Assembly (NCBI GenBank): GCA_946480915.1
Contig: CAMLLO010000034.1
Span: forward strand, 1-48,626
DNA from: an uncultured Sphingobacteriaceae bacterium
GTDB taxonomy: Bacteria; Bacteroidota; Bacteroidia; Sphingobacteriales; Sphingobacteriaceae
Direction of reading: 5' to 3'
DNA: 48,626 nucleotides
The translations under genes were made by a program, and so were the position numbers. How positions within the stretch are numbered: position 1 is the stretch's first letter; every line of letters begins with the position of its first letter. Below the pieces are notes generated by a model. That model did not search any database. It was not told the origin of the DNA and saw nothing but the letters and a program-made list of their open reading frames with translations. Positions 26,545 to 34,578 of the stretch are shown one piece after another.

Positions 26545-27459
26545 TTAATTCCTTTTACCCGAAAAGCTATTATTGATACTGTTGCTTAAAGTTTTCGCAG
26601 ACCAATAACCACTTGCTATAATTCTTCTTATGGTAAATAAGGGATCATTTTCATCTCGTGAGGTTGCTAAAATGAATGCTGCTTTAAACCCTCTTTTCTT
26701 CAATTCGGGAATTGCCTCTTTGTTCCATAAGCCAAATGGATAAGCAAAATAGTCAATCTTTTTACCAATGATTTTTTCCAAACGTTGGGTTGGCTTATCA
26801 ATTTGGGTGACCCAATCTTCGGCCTGATATTTCTTAACGTTTTTATGGTCGTAGGTATGGCTCCCTATTACATTTCCTTCATCCGACAGTTGCTTTATTT
26901 GTTCGCTGTTCATATACTTAAACCTGCCCATTCTACCGATGGAAACTGTCATTATGAAATAAACGGCTTTAAAACCATGCTTTTTTAATTCTGGGGCAGC
27001 TATCGTAAACTGATCGAGGTCGGTATCATCGAAAGTAAACATTATAGGCTTTGGTGGCAGCGGATCGCCATAAACGAGATAATTGTAAACCTGATCAGGA
27101 AGCACTGAAGTATACCCACTATCAGCTAACATTTTAACGTGAGCCTTGAAGGTATTAACAGGCGTAATGTAATCTTTAGCTGTTTCAGAATCGCCGGCTC
27201 GCCAGTCTCTTATCTGATGATAGCATAGGATCGGGACCTGCTTTCTGCTTAGAATGGTCGCTGCATCAGCTGGTTTCCGGTCCTTTTTTTGTTCTGTAGC
27301 AGCAGGCGCTGTGCCATTTGCAGGACTTGCTTGTTTATTCTCTGCGGAAGTTCCAGTTGTATCTGTTGCCGTTTCGGAGTTCTGAGCATTGTTTTGCCCA
27401 CAAGAAACGGATAGTACAACGATAGGAATTAAAAGAAGATGTGAAAGACGTTTTAACAT
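26545..27459 (-). CDS. Polysaccharide deacetylase (NodB fold), lipoprotein
   Basis: A 304-residue lipoprotein: signal peptide with lipobox LSVSC and Cys20, followed by a low-complexity linker (about 21-70, Ala/Thr/Lys rich). The NodB domain (about 85-300) has the metal and catalytic residues in FTFDDTDLDQF, the zinc-binding SHTYDHKN and YFAYPFGLWNKEA. It would remove acetyl groups from an N-acetylated or O-acetylated surface or foreign polysaccharide. The ATG at 27459 gives the signal peptide; a longer reading frame begins 81 bases upstream. TerC is 87 bases upstream on the same strand. Confidence 0.9.
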   Translation of the reverse strand: MLKRLSHLLLIPIVVLSVSCGQNNAQNSETATDTTGTSAENKQASPANGTAPAATEQKKDRKPADAATILSRKQVPILCYHQIRDWRAGDSETAKDYITPVNTFKAHVKMLADSGYTSVLPDQVYNYLVYGDPLPPKPIMFTFDDTDLDQFTIAAPELKKHGFKAVYFIMTVSIGRMGRFKYMNSEQIKQLSDEGNVIGSHTYDHKNVKKYQAEDWVTQIDKPTQRLEKIIGKKIDYFAYPFGLWNKEAIPELKKRGFKAAFILATSRDENDPLFTIRRIIASGYWSAKTLSNSINNSFSGKRN

Positions 27460-27546
27460 GATGTTTTGATATTTTAATGAGCTATAAGATATTCTAAAAA
27501 AGGATTTGTATTTGGTGGCAGAATTTTCAAGGTATCTCAAATAACT

Positions 27547-28395
27547 TTATCTGGATTTCTGCCCCTCATCAGATTCGGACACTATTTGATCCTGATGTTC
27601 GAGGACATATTCTGCAGAATGGGCCACTTCGGCACCTTCTACAGATTTTTTTGGATAGTTAAAAAGATAAGAAGAGATCACAGGAATAATGAAAATGGCA
27701 ACGGTAAAAATTGAGATCAGCAAATCTAAGCTTTCACCTTCAAGAAATTGCGCGAGCGCAGATCCTCCTGCATAATGAGTGTAAACAGAGGCTAGAAGCT
27801 TTAATCCCAGAACTCCGATCACAATAAAGGCAAGCGTTTCCAAAAAAGGAAATCTTTCTATTAACTTAACAAAGGTTTGAGCCACGAATCTCATCGCCAG
27901 AATTCCAATAAATACGCCTATATAAATCAAAGGCATATGATCTGTAAACGCAACGGCCGCAAAAACATTATCAATCGAGAAAGCTAAATCCATTACTTCT
28001 ACTAATGCTACCGTCGACCAAAAGGTGCCCATCACTCCTACTGTTGAACGATAGATCCAGCTTCTGTTTTTATCGACAGATTCACTTTCATTACTGTTTT
28101 TCCCTTTGAAATAATCAATAACAAGCCAGATTAGATATAAACCACCCAAAGGTTTTAAAAACCATATTTTAACCAACCAGCTGGCTATCAGCAAGCAGAT
28201 TCCGCGAAAAACATAAGCACCGATTATTCCATATTTTAAAGCCCTGTTGCGCTGCTCTTTAGGAAGATCGAGTACCATGGTTGCCAGAACTGCGGCATTA
28301 TCAACCGAAAGGAGACTTTCAATTACAATTAAGTTTAAAATAATTAATAAGCCTGCTTGTATGTCATCGCCTAAGATGGTATGCAAAAAATCCAT
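27547..28395 (-). CDS. TerC-family integral membrane protein
   Basis: A 282-residue membrane protein with seven or eight predicted helices. The TerC signatures are present: ESLLSVDNAAVLATMVLDLP in the second helix and MDLAFSIDNVFAAVAF later, each with the conserved Asp-Asn pair. Relatives (Alx, YceF, YkoY) export or balance manganese or other metals and take part in metalating secreted proteins. The ATG at 28395 is chosen because GGAGGAGG stands just before it, a strong Shine-Dalgarno sequence and rare in this window; a frame start 45 bases further upstream lacks one. Confidence 0.93.
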   Translation of the reverse strand: MDFLHTILGDDIQAGLLIILNLIVIESLLSVDNAAVLATMVLDLPKEQRNRALKYGIIGAYVFRGICLLIASWLVKIWFLKPLGGLYLIWLVIDYFKGKNSNESESVDKNRSWIYRSTVGVMGTFWSTVALVEVMDLAFSIDNVFAAVAFTDHMPLIYIGVFIGILAMRFVAQTFVKLIERFPFLETLAFIVIGVLGLKLLASVYTHYAGGSALAQFLEGESLDLLISIFTVAIFIIPVISSYLFNYPKKSVEGAEVAHSAEYVLEHQDQIVSESDEGQKSR

Positions 28396-28396
28396 G

Positions 28397-28410
28397 TATC
28401 CTCCTCCGAG
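28397..28410 (-). promoter_or_regulatory. Strong Shine-Dalgarno sequence of terC
   Basis: The minus strand reads GGAGGAGGATAC before ATG at 28395. It decides the start. Strong pairing to the 16S 3' end is exceptional among the genes of this window. Confidence 0.65.
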
Positions 28411-28664
28411 TATTAAAAAGACGTTTTTAATAATTCGCAAAGATGTATGTTTTAAATTGTTTCCCGTAACTTATTAGCACATAATTGGAGTTTGTTGTGA
28501 AGCATGCCTCTAGGGAAATTCTTTTTCCCCTTGAGTTAACGAGAATATTACTTTTAAAGAGAAATGATTTATTTTCGCATTTGGATGGAGAAACGAAACA
28601 ATTGTTCGCCAACTAAAGTAAAAGGAAAGAAAAATAACCATTAATAAATTACCATCATAGTTTT

Positions 28665-29840
28665 ATGGGAAATCTTAAAAGTATAGTAGATCTGTACAAG
28701 GAAAAATATAATTCAGAGCCTTTAATTGTCCGTTCTCCCGGACGAGTTAACTTAATTGGAGAACATACCGATTACAACCTCGGCTCGGTATTGCCCGGTT
28801 CTATCAATAAATATATTTTTCTGGCTATCGGAGCGAGAGCAGATAATGAAATAAACATTGATGCCGCCGATTATAGCGATAAATTTTCGGCATCATTAAC
28901 TGCGCTGGAACCGGCCTGGAAACTTTGGCCTAATTATCTATTAGGAGTGATAAACGAATATAAAAAAGCGGGGAAACTTCTTTCAGGAGTTAATATTGTA
29001 TTTGGTGGAGATATCCCCGTTGCTGCCGGTTTATCTTCTTCGGCTGCTATTACCTGCGCTACGGCATATGCAATCAATAGCTTATTCAATTTGGGCTTAT
29101 CCAGACTAGAAATTGCTAAAATAGCACAGCAAGCTGAGCATAACTATGTGGGAGTACACTGTGGTTTAATGGACCAGTTTGCAAGTTTATTTGGCAAAGA
29201 AGGTAATTTAATTAAACTTAACTGTAACACAGAAGAGTATTTCTACATTCCTTTTTCGGCGACAGATATTAAAATTGCACTTTTTGATACCGGAGTAAAA
29301 CACCATTTAGTGTCGTCTGCCTATAATGAACGCAGAGAACAGTGTCAAAGTGGCCTTGCACTAATTAAAAAAGTTCATCCGGAAATAAATGGATTGCCCG
29401 ATGTTACAGAAGAAATGCTGGACAAGTATGTTAAGCCAGTTAATGAGGTTGTTTATAAGCGCTGTCTGTATGTTATTCAGGAGATCGAGAGGCTGGAAAA
29501 AGCATGTAAAGACCTGGAAAGAAACGATTTCAGAGCAGTAGGTGAACTAATGTTTGAAACCCATGAGGGTTTAAAAGACTTATACGAGGTAAGTTGTGAT
29601 GAGGCTGATTTTTTAGTAGAAACGAGCAAGCAAATCTCGGGGGTCTTAGGATCAAGAATGATGGGTGCCGGATTCGGGGGTTGTACCATTAACCTTATCG
29701 ATAGCGATTCTGTGGATGCAGTAGTTGAAGAAGTAAAAAAGAAATATAAAGAAAAATACAGTCGGGATTTAAAAGTATATATCGCTTCAATTGCAAACGG
29801 AACTGAGGAGATTGTGGCTCCGAAAGAAGTTGTTGTTTAA
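28665..29840 (+). CDS. galK: Galactokinase
   Basis: A GHMP kinase that phosphorylates galactose at C1 in the Leloir pathway. The 391-residue protein has the galactokinase signature GRVNLIGEHTDYN near the N-terminus, the ATP motif VAAGLSSSAA, the catalytic Asp in HCGLMDQFASLFG, and the C-terminal MMGAGFGGCTINLI. Length is typical. galT, galE and a transporter are not adjacent. The gene is monocistronic with its own terminator and is divergent from terC. Confidence 0.97.
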   Translation: MGNLKSIVDLYKEKYNSEPLIVRSPGRVNLIGEHTDYNLGSVLPGSINKYIFLAIGARADNEINIDAADYSDKFSASLTALEPAWKLWPNYLLGVINEYKKAGKLLSGVNIVFGGDIPVAAGLSSSAAITCATAYAINSLFNLGLSRLEIAKIAQQAEHNYVGVHCGLMDQFASLFGKEGNLIKLNCNTEEYFYIPFSATDIKIALFDTGVKHHLVSSAYNERREQCQSGLALIKKVHPEINGLPDVTEEMLDKYVKPVNEVVYKRCLYVIQEIERLEKACKDLERNDFRAVGELMFETHEGLKDLYEVSCDEADFLVETSKQISGVLGSRMMGAGFGGCTINLIDSDSVDAVVEEVKKKYKEKYSRDLKVYIASIANGTEEIVAPKEVVV

Positions 29841-29851
29841 ATTATAAATAC

Positions 29852-29888
29852 AAAAAACCCTTAGGTCTTTCGATCTAAGGGCTTTTTT
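29852..29888 (+). terminator. Terminator of galK
   Basis: CCCTTAGGTC and GATCTAAGGG form a stem with a TTTC loop, flanked by six A and six T, so it can act in both directions. Confidence 0.88.
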
Positions 29889-29949
29889 ATTTATCAGGAT
29901 TCCGAATTAAATCAGCAATTATGGTTTCGATACGGCTGAACAGATTAGA

Positions 29950-30468
29950 TTAGCTGGCAATCATTTGACTTTCCTGCCCGATAAGATCGTACTTCTCAAA
30001 GGTTTGAACAATGTACTCGTCTACTCCTATTATAAAAGTAAGATCAACAATAAGTATACTTCTATTGAAAGAGATGAGCGGAATTCTATCAAAATAACTT
30101 CTAATACTCCTTTTCAAACGAACTTCATCTTCATTGGTATCATACAACTTTATTACAATTGAAGATTTGACAAGCCCTCTTTTAAGCCGATAGTATTCCA
30201 CCTCCTCCCAGGTAAATTCCCTTGTTCCAACACACTGAAGGCTAGCAGCTGTGATGCTTAAAGCGGGCTGACGCTTGAAAACAGCTACGATAATCCGTCG
30301 GTAAATACAGATGAAAAATATGCCAAGAGAAATCAAAAGCAATCCGCCTATCGTCGCAAAGAAATTGAAATCATTTAACAGTATAAATATACCCGAGCCT
30401 AGAAAAACTCCCAAATTCAATAATACAAATGATAATATTCTGAATCTGCTGTAATAATAATTGGTCAT
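29950..30468 (-). CDS. Hypothetical membrane protein
   Basis: A 172-residue protein without a recognised family. Two hydrophobic helices lie at about 9-31 (ILSFVLLNLGVFLGSGIFIL) and 37-55, followed by a basic turn (YRRIIVAVFKRQ) and a cytoplasmic domain of about 110 residues with alternating strands that resembles a PH-like fold seen in small Bacteroidota membrane proteins. This comparison is inference. It is monocistronic and converges on galK. Confidence 0.65.
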   Translation of the reverse strand: MTNYYYSRFRILSFVLLNLGVFLGSGIFILLNDFNFFATIGGLLLISLGIFFICIYRRIIVAVFKRQPALSITAASLQCVGTREFTWEEVEYYRLKRGLVKSSIVIKLYDTNEDEVRLKRSIRSYFDRIPLISFNRSILIVDLTFIIGVDEYIVQTFEKYDLIGQESQMIAS

Positions 30469-30861
30469 TGCTTATGTTTTAGCTTTCCGGAATTCGAAAA
30501 CTTATACTCAAATTTATAAAAAAAGTTACCTTTATCTCGTAATGCTTTGATAAAACACGCTAATAATCATAGGGTTAGGCGATTCATTTCAGAAAGAAAC
30601 TGCTCGGTTTATTGTCCGTGGTGGCAGATCACCTCACGACACTGCGAAAGCAATAGGGATGCTGAACACTATTTGGGGAAATATTGTTGATTATGGAAGG
30701 ATCGGGAAATCCAAAACAAATCGATCCCGATAAGCCGTTAATAGTGCTACTGCCGGAACAGCTTCTGCGTTCAGGGTTTAAATTCATTGCTATGATATGT
30801 TCTTTCTATTTTAAGATGTCCCATTTTAACAGACGCTAAAAATTTGTCGACGTATTTCATT
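30469..30861. other. 393-base gap with a short open stretch and no assignable gene
   Basis: No complete gene was found. On the plus strand, bases 30554-30733 form an open frame of 59 codons without a good start codon (contains LGDSFQKETARFIVRGG and AIGMLNTIWGNIVDYGRIG). It may be the remnant of a lost gene. An inverted repeat GATCGGGA/TCCCGAT lies near its end. Nothing else was identified. Confidence 0.4.
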
Positions 30862-31164
30862 TTAAAACATGGTATCTTCATAAAAATCTATCCTATTTTT
30901 TAACGAAATAATCTCTTGTTGCATCTGCTCCATTTTCGATAACAAATGAATTATTATTTCAATTCCAGCCACATCTATTTCAAGATCCTGAGACAGACGA
31001 ATAATCTTTTCCAATTGTTGCAGTTGGCTCTTTTCAATGTACTTTTGGTCATTGAGTATCACGAGCTGTATCAGGCCGGCATCTTCTAATGACCCTATGA
31101 ATGAGTATTCTATGTGATAAAACGCACAAAAATCATTTGCGGCTATTAAGTCTTCGCTTGTCAT
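30862..31164 (-). CDS. cbpM: Chaperone modulator CbpM-like protein
   Basis: A 100-residue MerR-like winged-helix protein without a strong DNA-binding signature. CbpM binds the J domain of CbpA and limits its activity. Its gene starts 4 bases after the cbpA stop, the standard cbpA-cbpM arrangement. The C-terminal part (SKMEQMQQEIISLKNRIDFY) is a predicted coiled coil. The call rests mainly on size, fold pattern and gene context. Confidence 0.8.
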   Translation of the reverse strand: MTSEDLIAANDFCAFYHIEYSFIGSLEDAGLIQLVILNDQKYIEKSQLQQLEKIIRLSQDLEIDVAGIEIIIHLLSKMEQMQQEIISLKNRIDFYEDTMF

Positions 31165-31168
31165 AGTT

Positions 31169-32077
31169 TCAGGATTGAGACAATTCTTTAAATAACTCTC
31201 TTTGCTTATCTGTTAAATTTTGAGGAATTTGTACATCATACGTAAGATATAAATCGCCGAATTCGTTATCCTTTTTATAAACTGGGAATCCTTTTCCTTT
31301 CAATTTCACCTTTGTACCATTCTGCATTTCGGGCTTAACTTTAAGTTTAACCTTGCCCCCTAAGGTATCTACAGTAATTTCACCGCCCAATACTGCGGTA
31401 AATAGATCGAGCTTTACCGTGGCGTACAAATCTTTTCCATCTCTCTTGAAACGAGGATCAGGACTTATGAGAAATGTTATGAGCAAATCGCCGGCAGGGC
31501 CGCCATTTACACCCGGGCCGCCATGCCCTGCTATTTTGATGGTTTGCCCGTTTTCAATTCCGGCGGGAATTGTTATTCTGATGTTTTTACCGTTAACGGT
31601 AACGGTTTGTTTATGAGTTGTACTTGCTTCCTCCAAACTTAAATGAAGTTCTGCCGTGTAATCTTGTCCGCGGTATTTTACCTGTCGGCCGTGACCAGAG
31701 CCGGATCTGCCCATATCGCCAAACATTGATTCAAAAAAGTCGGAGAAGTCGCCCGTATCACCGTACGATCCGAAGCCAGCCCCACCTCCGGCATATTGAC
31801 CACGTGGTCTTGCACTTTGTCCTTGACGTTCAGCTGCTTCATAAGCCTCAGCCTGCTGCCAGTTTTCACCGTATTTATCATATTTTTTTCGCTTCTCAGG
31901 ATCGCTCAGTACTTCATTCGCCTCATTTATTTCCTGAAACTTCTTCTTAGCCCCCGCATCGTTGGGATTAAGATCGGGATGGTATTTCCTGGCCAGCTTT
32001 CTATACGCGTTTTTCACATCCTTTTCGGATGCAGATTTGTCAACGCCTAATACCTTATAGTAGTCAATGTAAGCCAT
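31169..32077 (-). CDS. cbpA: Curved DNA-binding protein CbpA, DnaJ-class co-chaperone
   Basis: A 302-residue J-domain protein. Residues 1-70 are the J domain with the HPD motif at 33-35 ([12 protein letters not shown]) that stimulates DnaK ATPase. A Gly/Phe-rich linker follows ([20 protein letters not shown], about 100-122), then two beta-sandwich substrate-binding domains with [10 protein letters not shown] and [12 protein letters not shown]. The cysteine-rich zinc domain of DnaJ is absent, which makes it CbpA-type. It may also bind DNA as in E. coli. It leads the cbpA-cbpM operon. Confidence 0.93.
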   Translation of the reverse strand: MAYIDYYKVLGVDKSASEKDVKNAYRKLARKYHPDLNPNDAGAKKKFQEINEANEVLSDPEKRKKYDKYGENWQQAEAYEAAERQGQSARPRGQYAGGGAGFGSYGDTGDFSDFFESMFGDMGRSGSGHGRQVKYRGQDYTAELHLSLEEASTTHKQTVTVNGKNIRITIPAGIENGQTIKIAGHGGPGVNGGPAGDLLITFLISPDPRFKRDGKDLYATVKLDLFTAVLGGEITVDTLGGKVKLKVKPEMQNGTKVKLKGKGFPVYKKDNEFGDLYLTYDVQIPQNLTDKQRELFKELSQS

Positions 32078-32302
32078 AGAAGTACTGTTTTACATCTAAA
32101 CAGTATTTAGTGGCATCCTGTTCCAAAAAAAGAATTCTTTTACACAGCCGAATTTCTTTCGAACATTGCTCTCCTCAATGCTCTGCCACGGCCTTTTGAT
32201 CAAAAAAACGTTCCAGTATTTTTTCAAGACACTGCATAATTGTAGACGAAGCGAACATCTTCTTAACTATTAATTATATATTTATCAAAACTTATAAACA
32301 AC

Positions 32303-33004
32303 ATGAAAAAACCTTATTTAGCCTTATTTATTTTATTAGTCAGCTCTCTTACATCTTTTGCACAGGTCATTCTAAATCCATATGTAGAAACTGTCGATGA
32401 CCAGCTTTGCTATATTACAAAAATTGAGACCACAGATAAATTTACCATTGTGAGTTTTGAGCATAAAAACAATCTTGGATGGGTAAGATTAGGCGATAAA
32501 ATTTATATCGAGACACCCGACCATACCAAATATGAATATATAAAATCAGAAGGTATTCCTCTGGCACCAGAGAAGCACGAGTTTAAAGAAGACGAAGAAA
32601 GTCTGAATTTTAAAGTCTTTTTCAAAGCCCTGCCTAGTCACACAAAATCCATTAATATCATTGAAAATGCCGGAGACCGTTACTCTTTTAACTTTTACGG
32701 GGTAGATCTTAGTAAATCCAGAACATCTGATGTTCAGCAACCGCATACTCCTCTTGCGCAAACACCTTCAGCCAGGTCAGATTTTCCGGGAGCGATGCTT
32801 AACGCAATCGGGCCTGCCTACAACATGTTAATGAAGTCGATTCTTAATTCTTCATTGGAATATTATAACGAGCCCGGAAAGCTGGCTGAATTGGCTAAGC
32901 TGAATAAGAATTATTTTGAAGCGCTAAGGAAAGAGGGCTTCACTAAAAAACAGGCGCTAAAAATTATGGCTTCAAGTCCTTTATCCAGAGGAATAGGTAA
33001 ATAA
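32303..33004 (+). CDS. Secreted hypothetical protein
   Basis: A 233-residue protein with a signal peptide (MKKPYLALFILLVSSLTSFA, cleaved before Q). The mature N-terminal half (about 22-145) is a predicted beta-rich domain, with EKHEFKEDEESLNFKVFF; the C-terminal part is helical and polar (about 165-233, AKLNKNYFEALRKEGFTKKQ). No family is recognised. It is followed by a palindrome at 33023-33038 and a long hairpin, and stands alone between cbpA (divergent) and a small acidic protein gene (convergent). Confidence 0.75.
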   Translation: MKKPYLALFILLVSSLTSFAQVILNPYVETVDDQLCYITKIETTDKFTIVSFEHKNNLGWVRLGDKIYIETPDHTKYEYIKSEGIPLAPEKHEFKEDEESLNFKVFFKALPSHTKSINIIENAGDRYSFNFYGVDLSKSRTSDVQQPHTPLAQTPSARSDFPGAMLNAIGPAYNMLMKSILNSSLEYYNEPGKLAELAKLNKNYFEALRKEGFTKKQALKIMASSPLSRGIGK

Positions 33005-33060
33005 ATTTATATCTCCATTGAACGGATATGTATATCCGCGTCGGAAATGAAAGACAAAGA

Positions 33061-33103
33061 TGCTTGTTTTCCGGATCCTGAAAAAGGTATCGGGAAACAA
33101 GCA
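33061..33103. terminator. Long hairpin, possible bidirectional terminator
   Basis: TGCTTGTTTTCCG (33061-33073) and CGGGAAACAAGCA (33091-33103) pair at 13 of 13 positions if one G-U pair is allowed. It lies between converging genes, but the T tracts are delayed. A separate palindrome CGGATAT-GT-ATATCCG is at 33023-33038. Confidence 0.55.
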
Positions 33104-33108
33104 CTCTT

Positions 33109-33357
33109 CTACTTTTTAATATTGTTCTTCTCCTTTTCCTCTTGTTTATTCAAGGTATCCGGATCGGGAGTTAGGCCTTTCTCTGGCTCTAAAGTATATG
33201 CGGCTTCAGAAGCTGCAATAGCTTGCTTATATCGTTCCATGTCAGAGTCGTAATCGGCCCCGTCCGAGCTTATTACACTATTTCCAAGCGTATTATCATT
33301 TAGCGATTCTATCTCTTTGTTTTCTTCCTCTTCGGGAATATTTTCTTCTGGTGCCAT
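33109..33357 (-). CDS. Small acidic hypothetical protein
   Basis: An 82-residue, Glu/Asp-rich soluble protein (MAPEENIPEEEENKEIESLN, then DSDMERYKQAIAASEAAYTL and EKGLTPDPDTLNKQEEKEK). It is probably mostly disordered with one central helix. A frame on the opposite strand (33047-33253) looks less protein-like. No family is recognised; the size and composition resemble small conserved proteins of Sphingobacteriaceae, which is only an impression. Confidence 0.55.
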   Translation of the reverse strand: MAPEENIPEEEENKEIESLNDNTLGNSVISSDGADYDSDMERYKQAIAASEAAYTLEPEKGLTPDPDTLNKQEEKEKNNIKK

Positions 33358-33598
33358 AGCAGTAGGTTTTTATTATGTAAAAAGCTTTAAGACAAGGGAT
33401 TGTTTAGATTTTTAGATTTTAGACAGACTGATCAAGTTAAAGATTCACATATGCAGCAATCATGAATCCTTAAAAGATTTAAATTACTGTAATTCACCTT
33501 TATATGATCACAATTACACCCCTCTATCCTACCGATTCACCCCTCACTTTAAAGCAAAGACCTTGTTAAGTTTGCTGCCTATAAACAAATTATAAACC

Positions 33599-33621
33599 GC
33601 AAGCATCACCCAAATGCTTGC
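33599..33621 (+). promoter_or_regulatory. Hairpin or operator before the first GH16-like gene
   Basis: GCAAGCAT and ATGCTTGC form a perfect 8-base inverted repeat with a 7-base loop CACCCAA, ending 14 bases before the ATG. It may be a translational hairpin or a binding site. The preceding stretch from 33358 shows no gene and no clear -7 box. Confidence 0.5.
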
Positions 33622-33635
33622 ACAAAATCTAATCA

Positions 33636-34484
33636 ATGAAAAATAAATTGACACTATGTTTGGTGCTATGTGCATCATTCTGTCTTTTTTCATGTAAAAA
33701 AGACACCCAAACAAATGTAAATGCCGATCAGCATACCTTGTATCCGGGCAAAAATTCTTCTAAAACCATGGCTTGGGAAACGGTTCTCGATGCCTCTTCA
33801 TTCTCCAGCTACAGCTCCTTTGAGTCTAAATGGAATTATTTGTATCCATGGGGCTCCGACCACAATGGCACGGCTCGTATGTATGCCAGCAGTACTGATC
33901 ACAATCACGTCTATCTATCCGGAGGTGTACTTACCCTAAAAGCGACACGTATAAGCTGGGACGAAGGCAACAGTACTTCTAAACCGTATTTGCCGATAAG
34001 ATATCATTCGGGGGCCGTAAATACAAAACACCACGTATTGATTAACGACCAGTACCCGCAATACGAGGTTAAAGGAGACTTCCAGGCGCCATCTGCCTTC
34101 GGAACATGGCCCGCCTTTTGGCTTACGGGGGTGAATAGCTGGCCGCCGGAAAGTGATATTCTGGAATTTAAGGGCGACAGCCGAAATTGGTTTAACACGT
34201 TCAGAACGTCATCAGATGTGTCTTCAACAATTGTAACTGTAAGCTCGCCGGGCAGCTGGCACAATTACAGAATTTGGATCAATAAGGTAAGTGCAACAGA
34301 CGTAGATATCCACTACTATTTAGATGGAGCATGGAAAGCTGTGCACAGAGCCAACTTTGTAAATAAACCTATGTATGTTATTATCAACCTTCAGATGGAA
34401 GGCTCTTCCGGCTCGCCTGGTCCGACTTCAAATACGTATTACAACGTAAAGAACATTTATATCGGCAGAACCAAAGCTTATTAA
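33636..34484 (+). CDS. GH16-like glycoside hydrolase, lipoprotein (paralogue 1)
   Basis: A 282-residue lipoprotein with lipobox LFSC, Cys20 and then Lys-Lys-Asp. The rest is a concanavalin A-like beta-jellyroll (about 45-280). The GH16 catalytic triad pattern E-x-D-x-x-E appears as Glu172, Asp174 and Glu177 in WPPESDILEFKG, after GTWPAFWLTG. The second residue is Ser where classical GH16 has Ile or Leu, so the subfamily and substrate (beta-glucan, galactan or other) are open. It shares PWGSDHNGTARM and QMEGSSGSPGPT with the paralogue at 41585. It stands alone, converging on metE. Confidence 0.82.
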   Translation: MKNKLTLCLVLCASFCLFSCKKDTQTNVNADQHTLYPGKNSSKTMAWETVLDASSFSSYSSFESKWNYLYPWGSDHNGTARMYASSTDHNHVYLSGGVLTLKATRISWDEGNSTSKPYLPIRYHSGAVNTKHHVLINDQYPQYEVKGDFQAPSAFGTWPAFWLTGVNSWPPESDILEFKGDSRNWFNTFRTSSDVSSTIVTVSSPGSWHNYRIWINKVSATDVDIHYYLDGAWKAVHRANFVNKPMYVIINLQMEGSSGSPGPTSNTYYNVKNIYIGRTKAY

Positions 34485-34496
34485 TCCTTTTTTTTC

Positions 34497-34536
34497 AAAA
34501 GTACCAGTGGCCTAAAGTGGTACCACTGGTACTTTT
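34497..34536. terminator. Perfect 14-base-stem terminator
   Basis: AAAAGTACCAGTGG and CCACTGGTACTTTT form a perfect stem with a 12-base loop between converging GH16-like and metE genes. Flanking A and T runs allow use on both strands. Confidence 0.85.
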
Positions 34537-34544
34537 CGGTAAAT

Positions 34545-34574
34545 TATACCGCAATAAAAAGGTTCTGCGGTATA
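34545..34574 (-). terminator. Second hairpin directly after metE
   Basis: TATACCGCA and TGCGGTATA form a perfect 9-base stem with a 12-base loop, 4 bases from the metE stop. With the hairpin at 34497-34536 it makes a tandem pair. Confidence 0.65.
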
Positions 34575-34578
34575 GCTA

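Noticed and set aside
33047..33253. Plus-strand frame of 68 codons
   Set aside because: It crosses the long hairpin and lies opposite a more plausible acidic protein gene.
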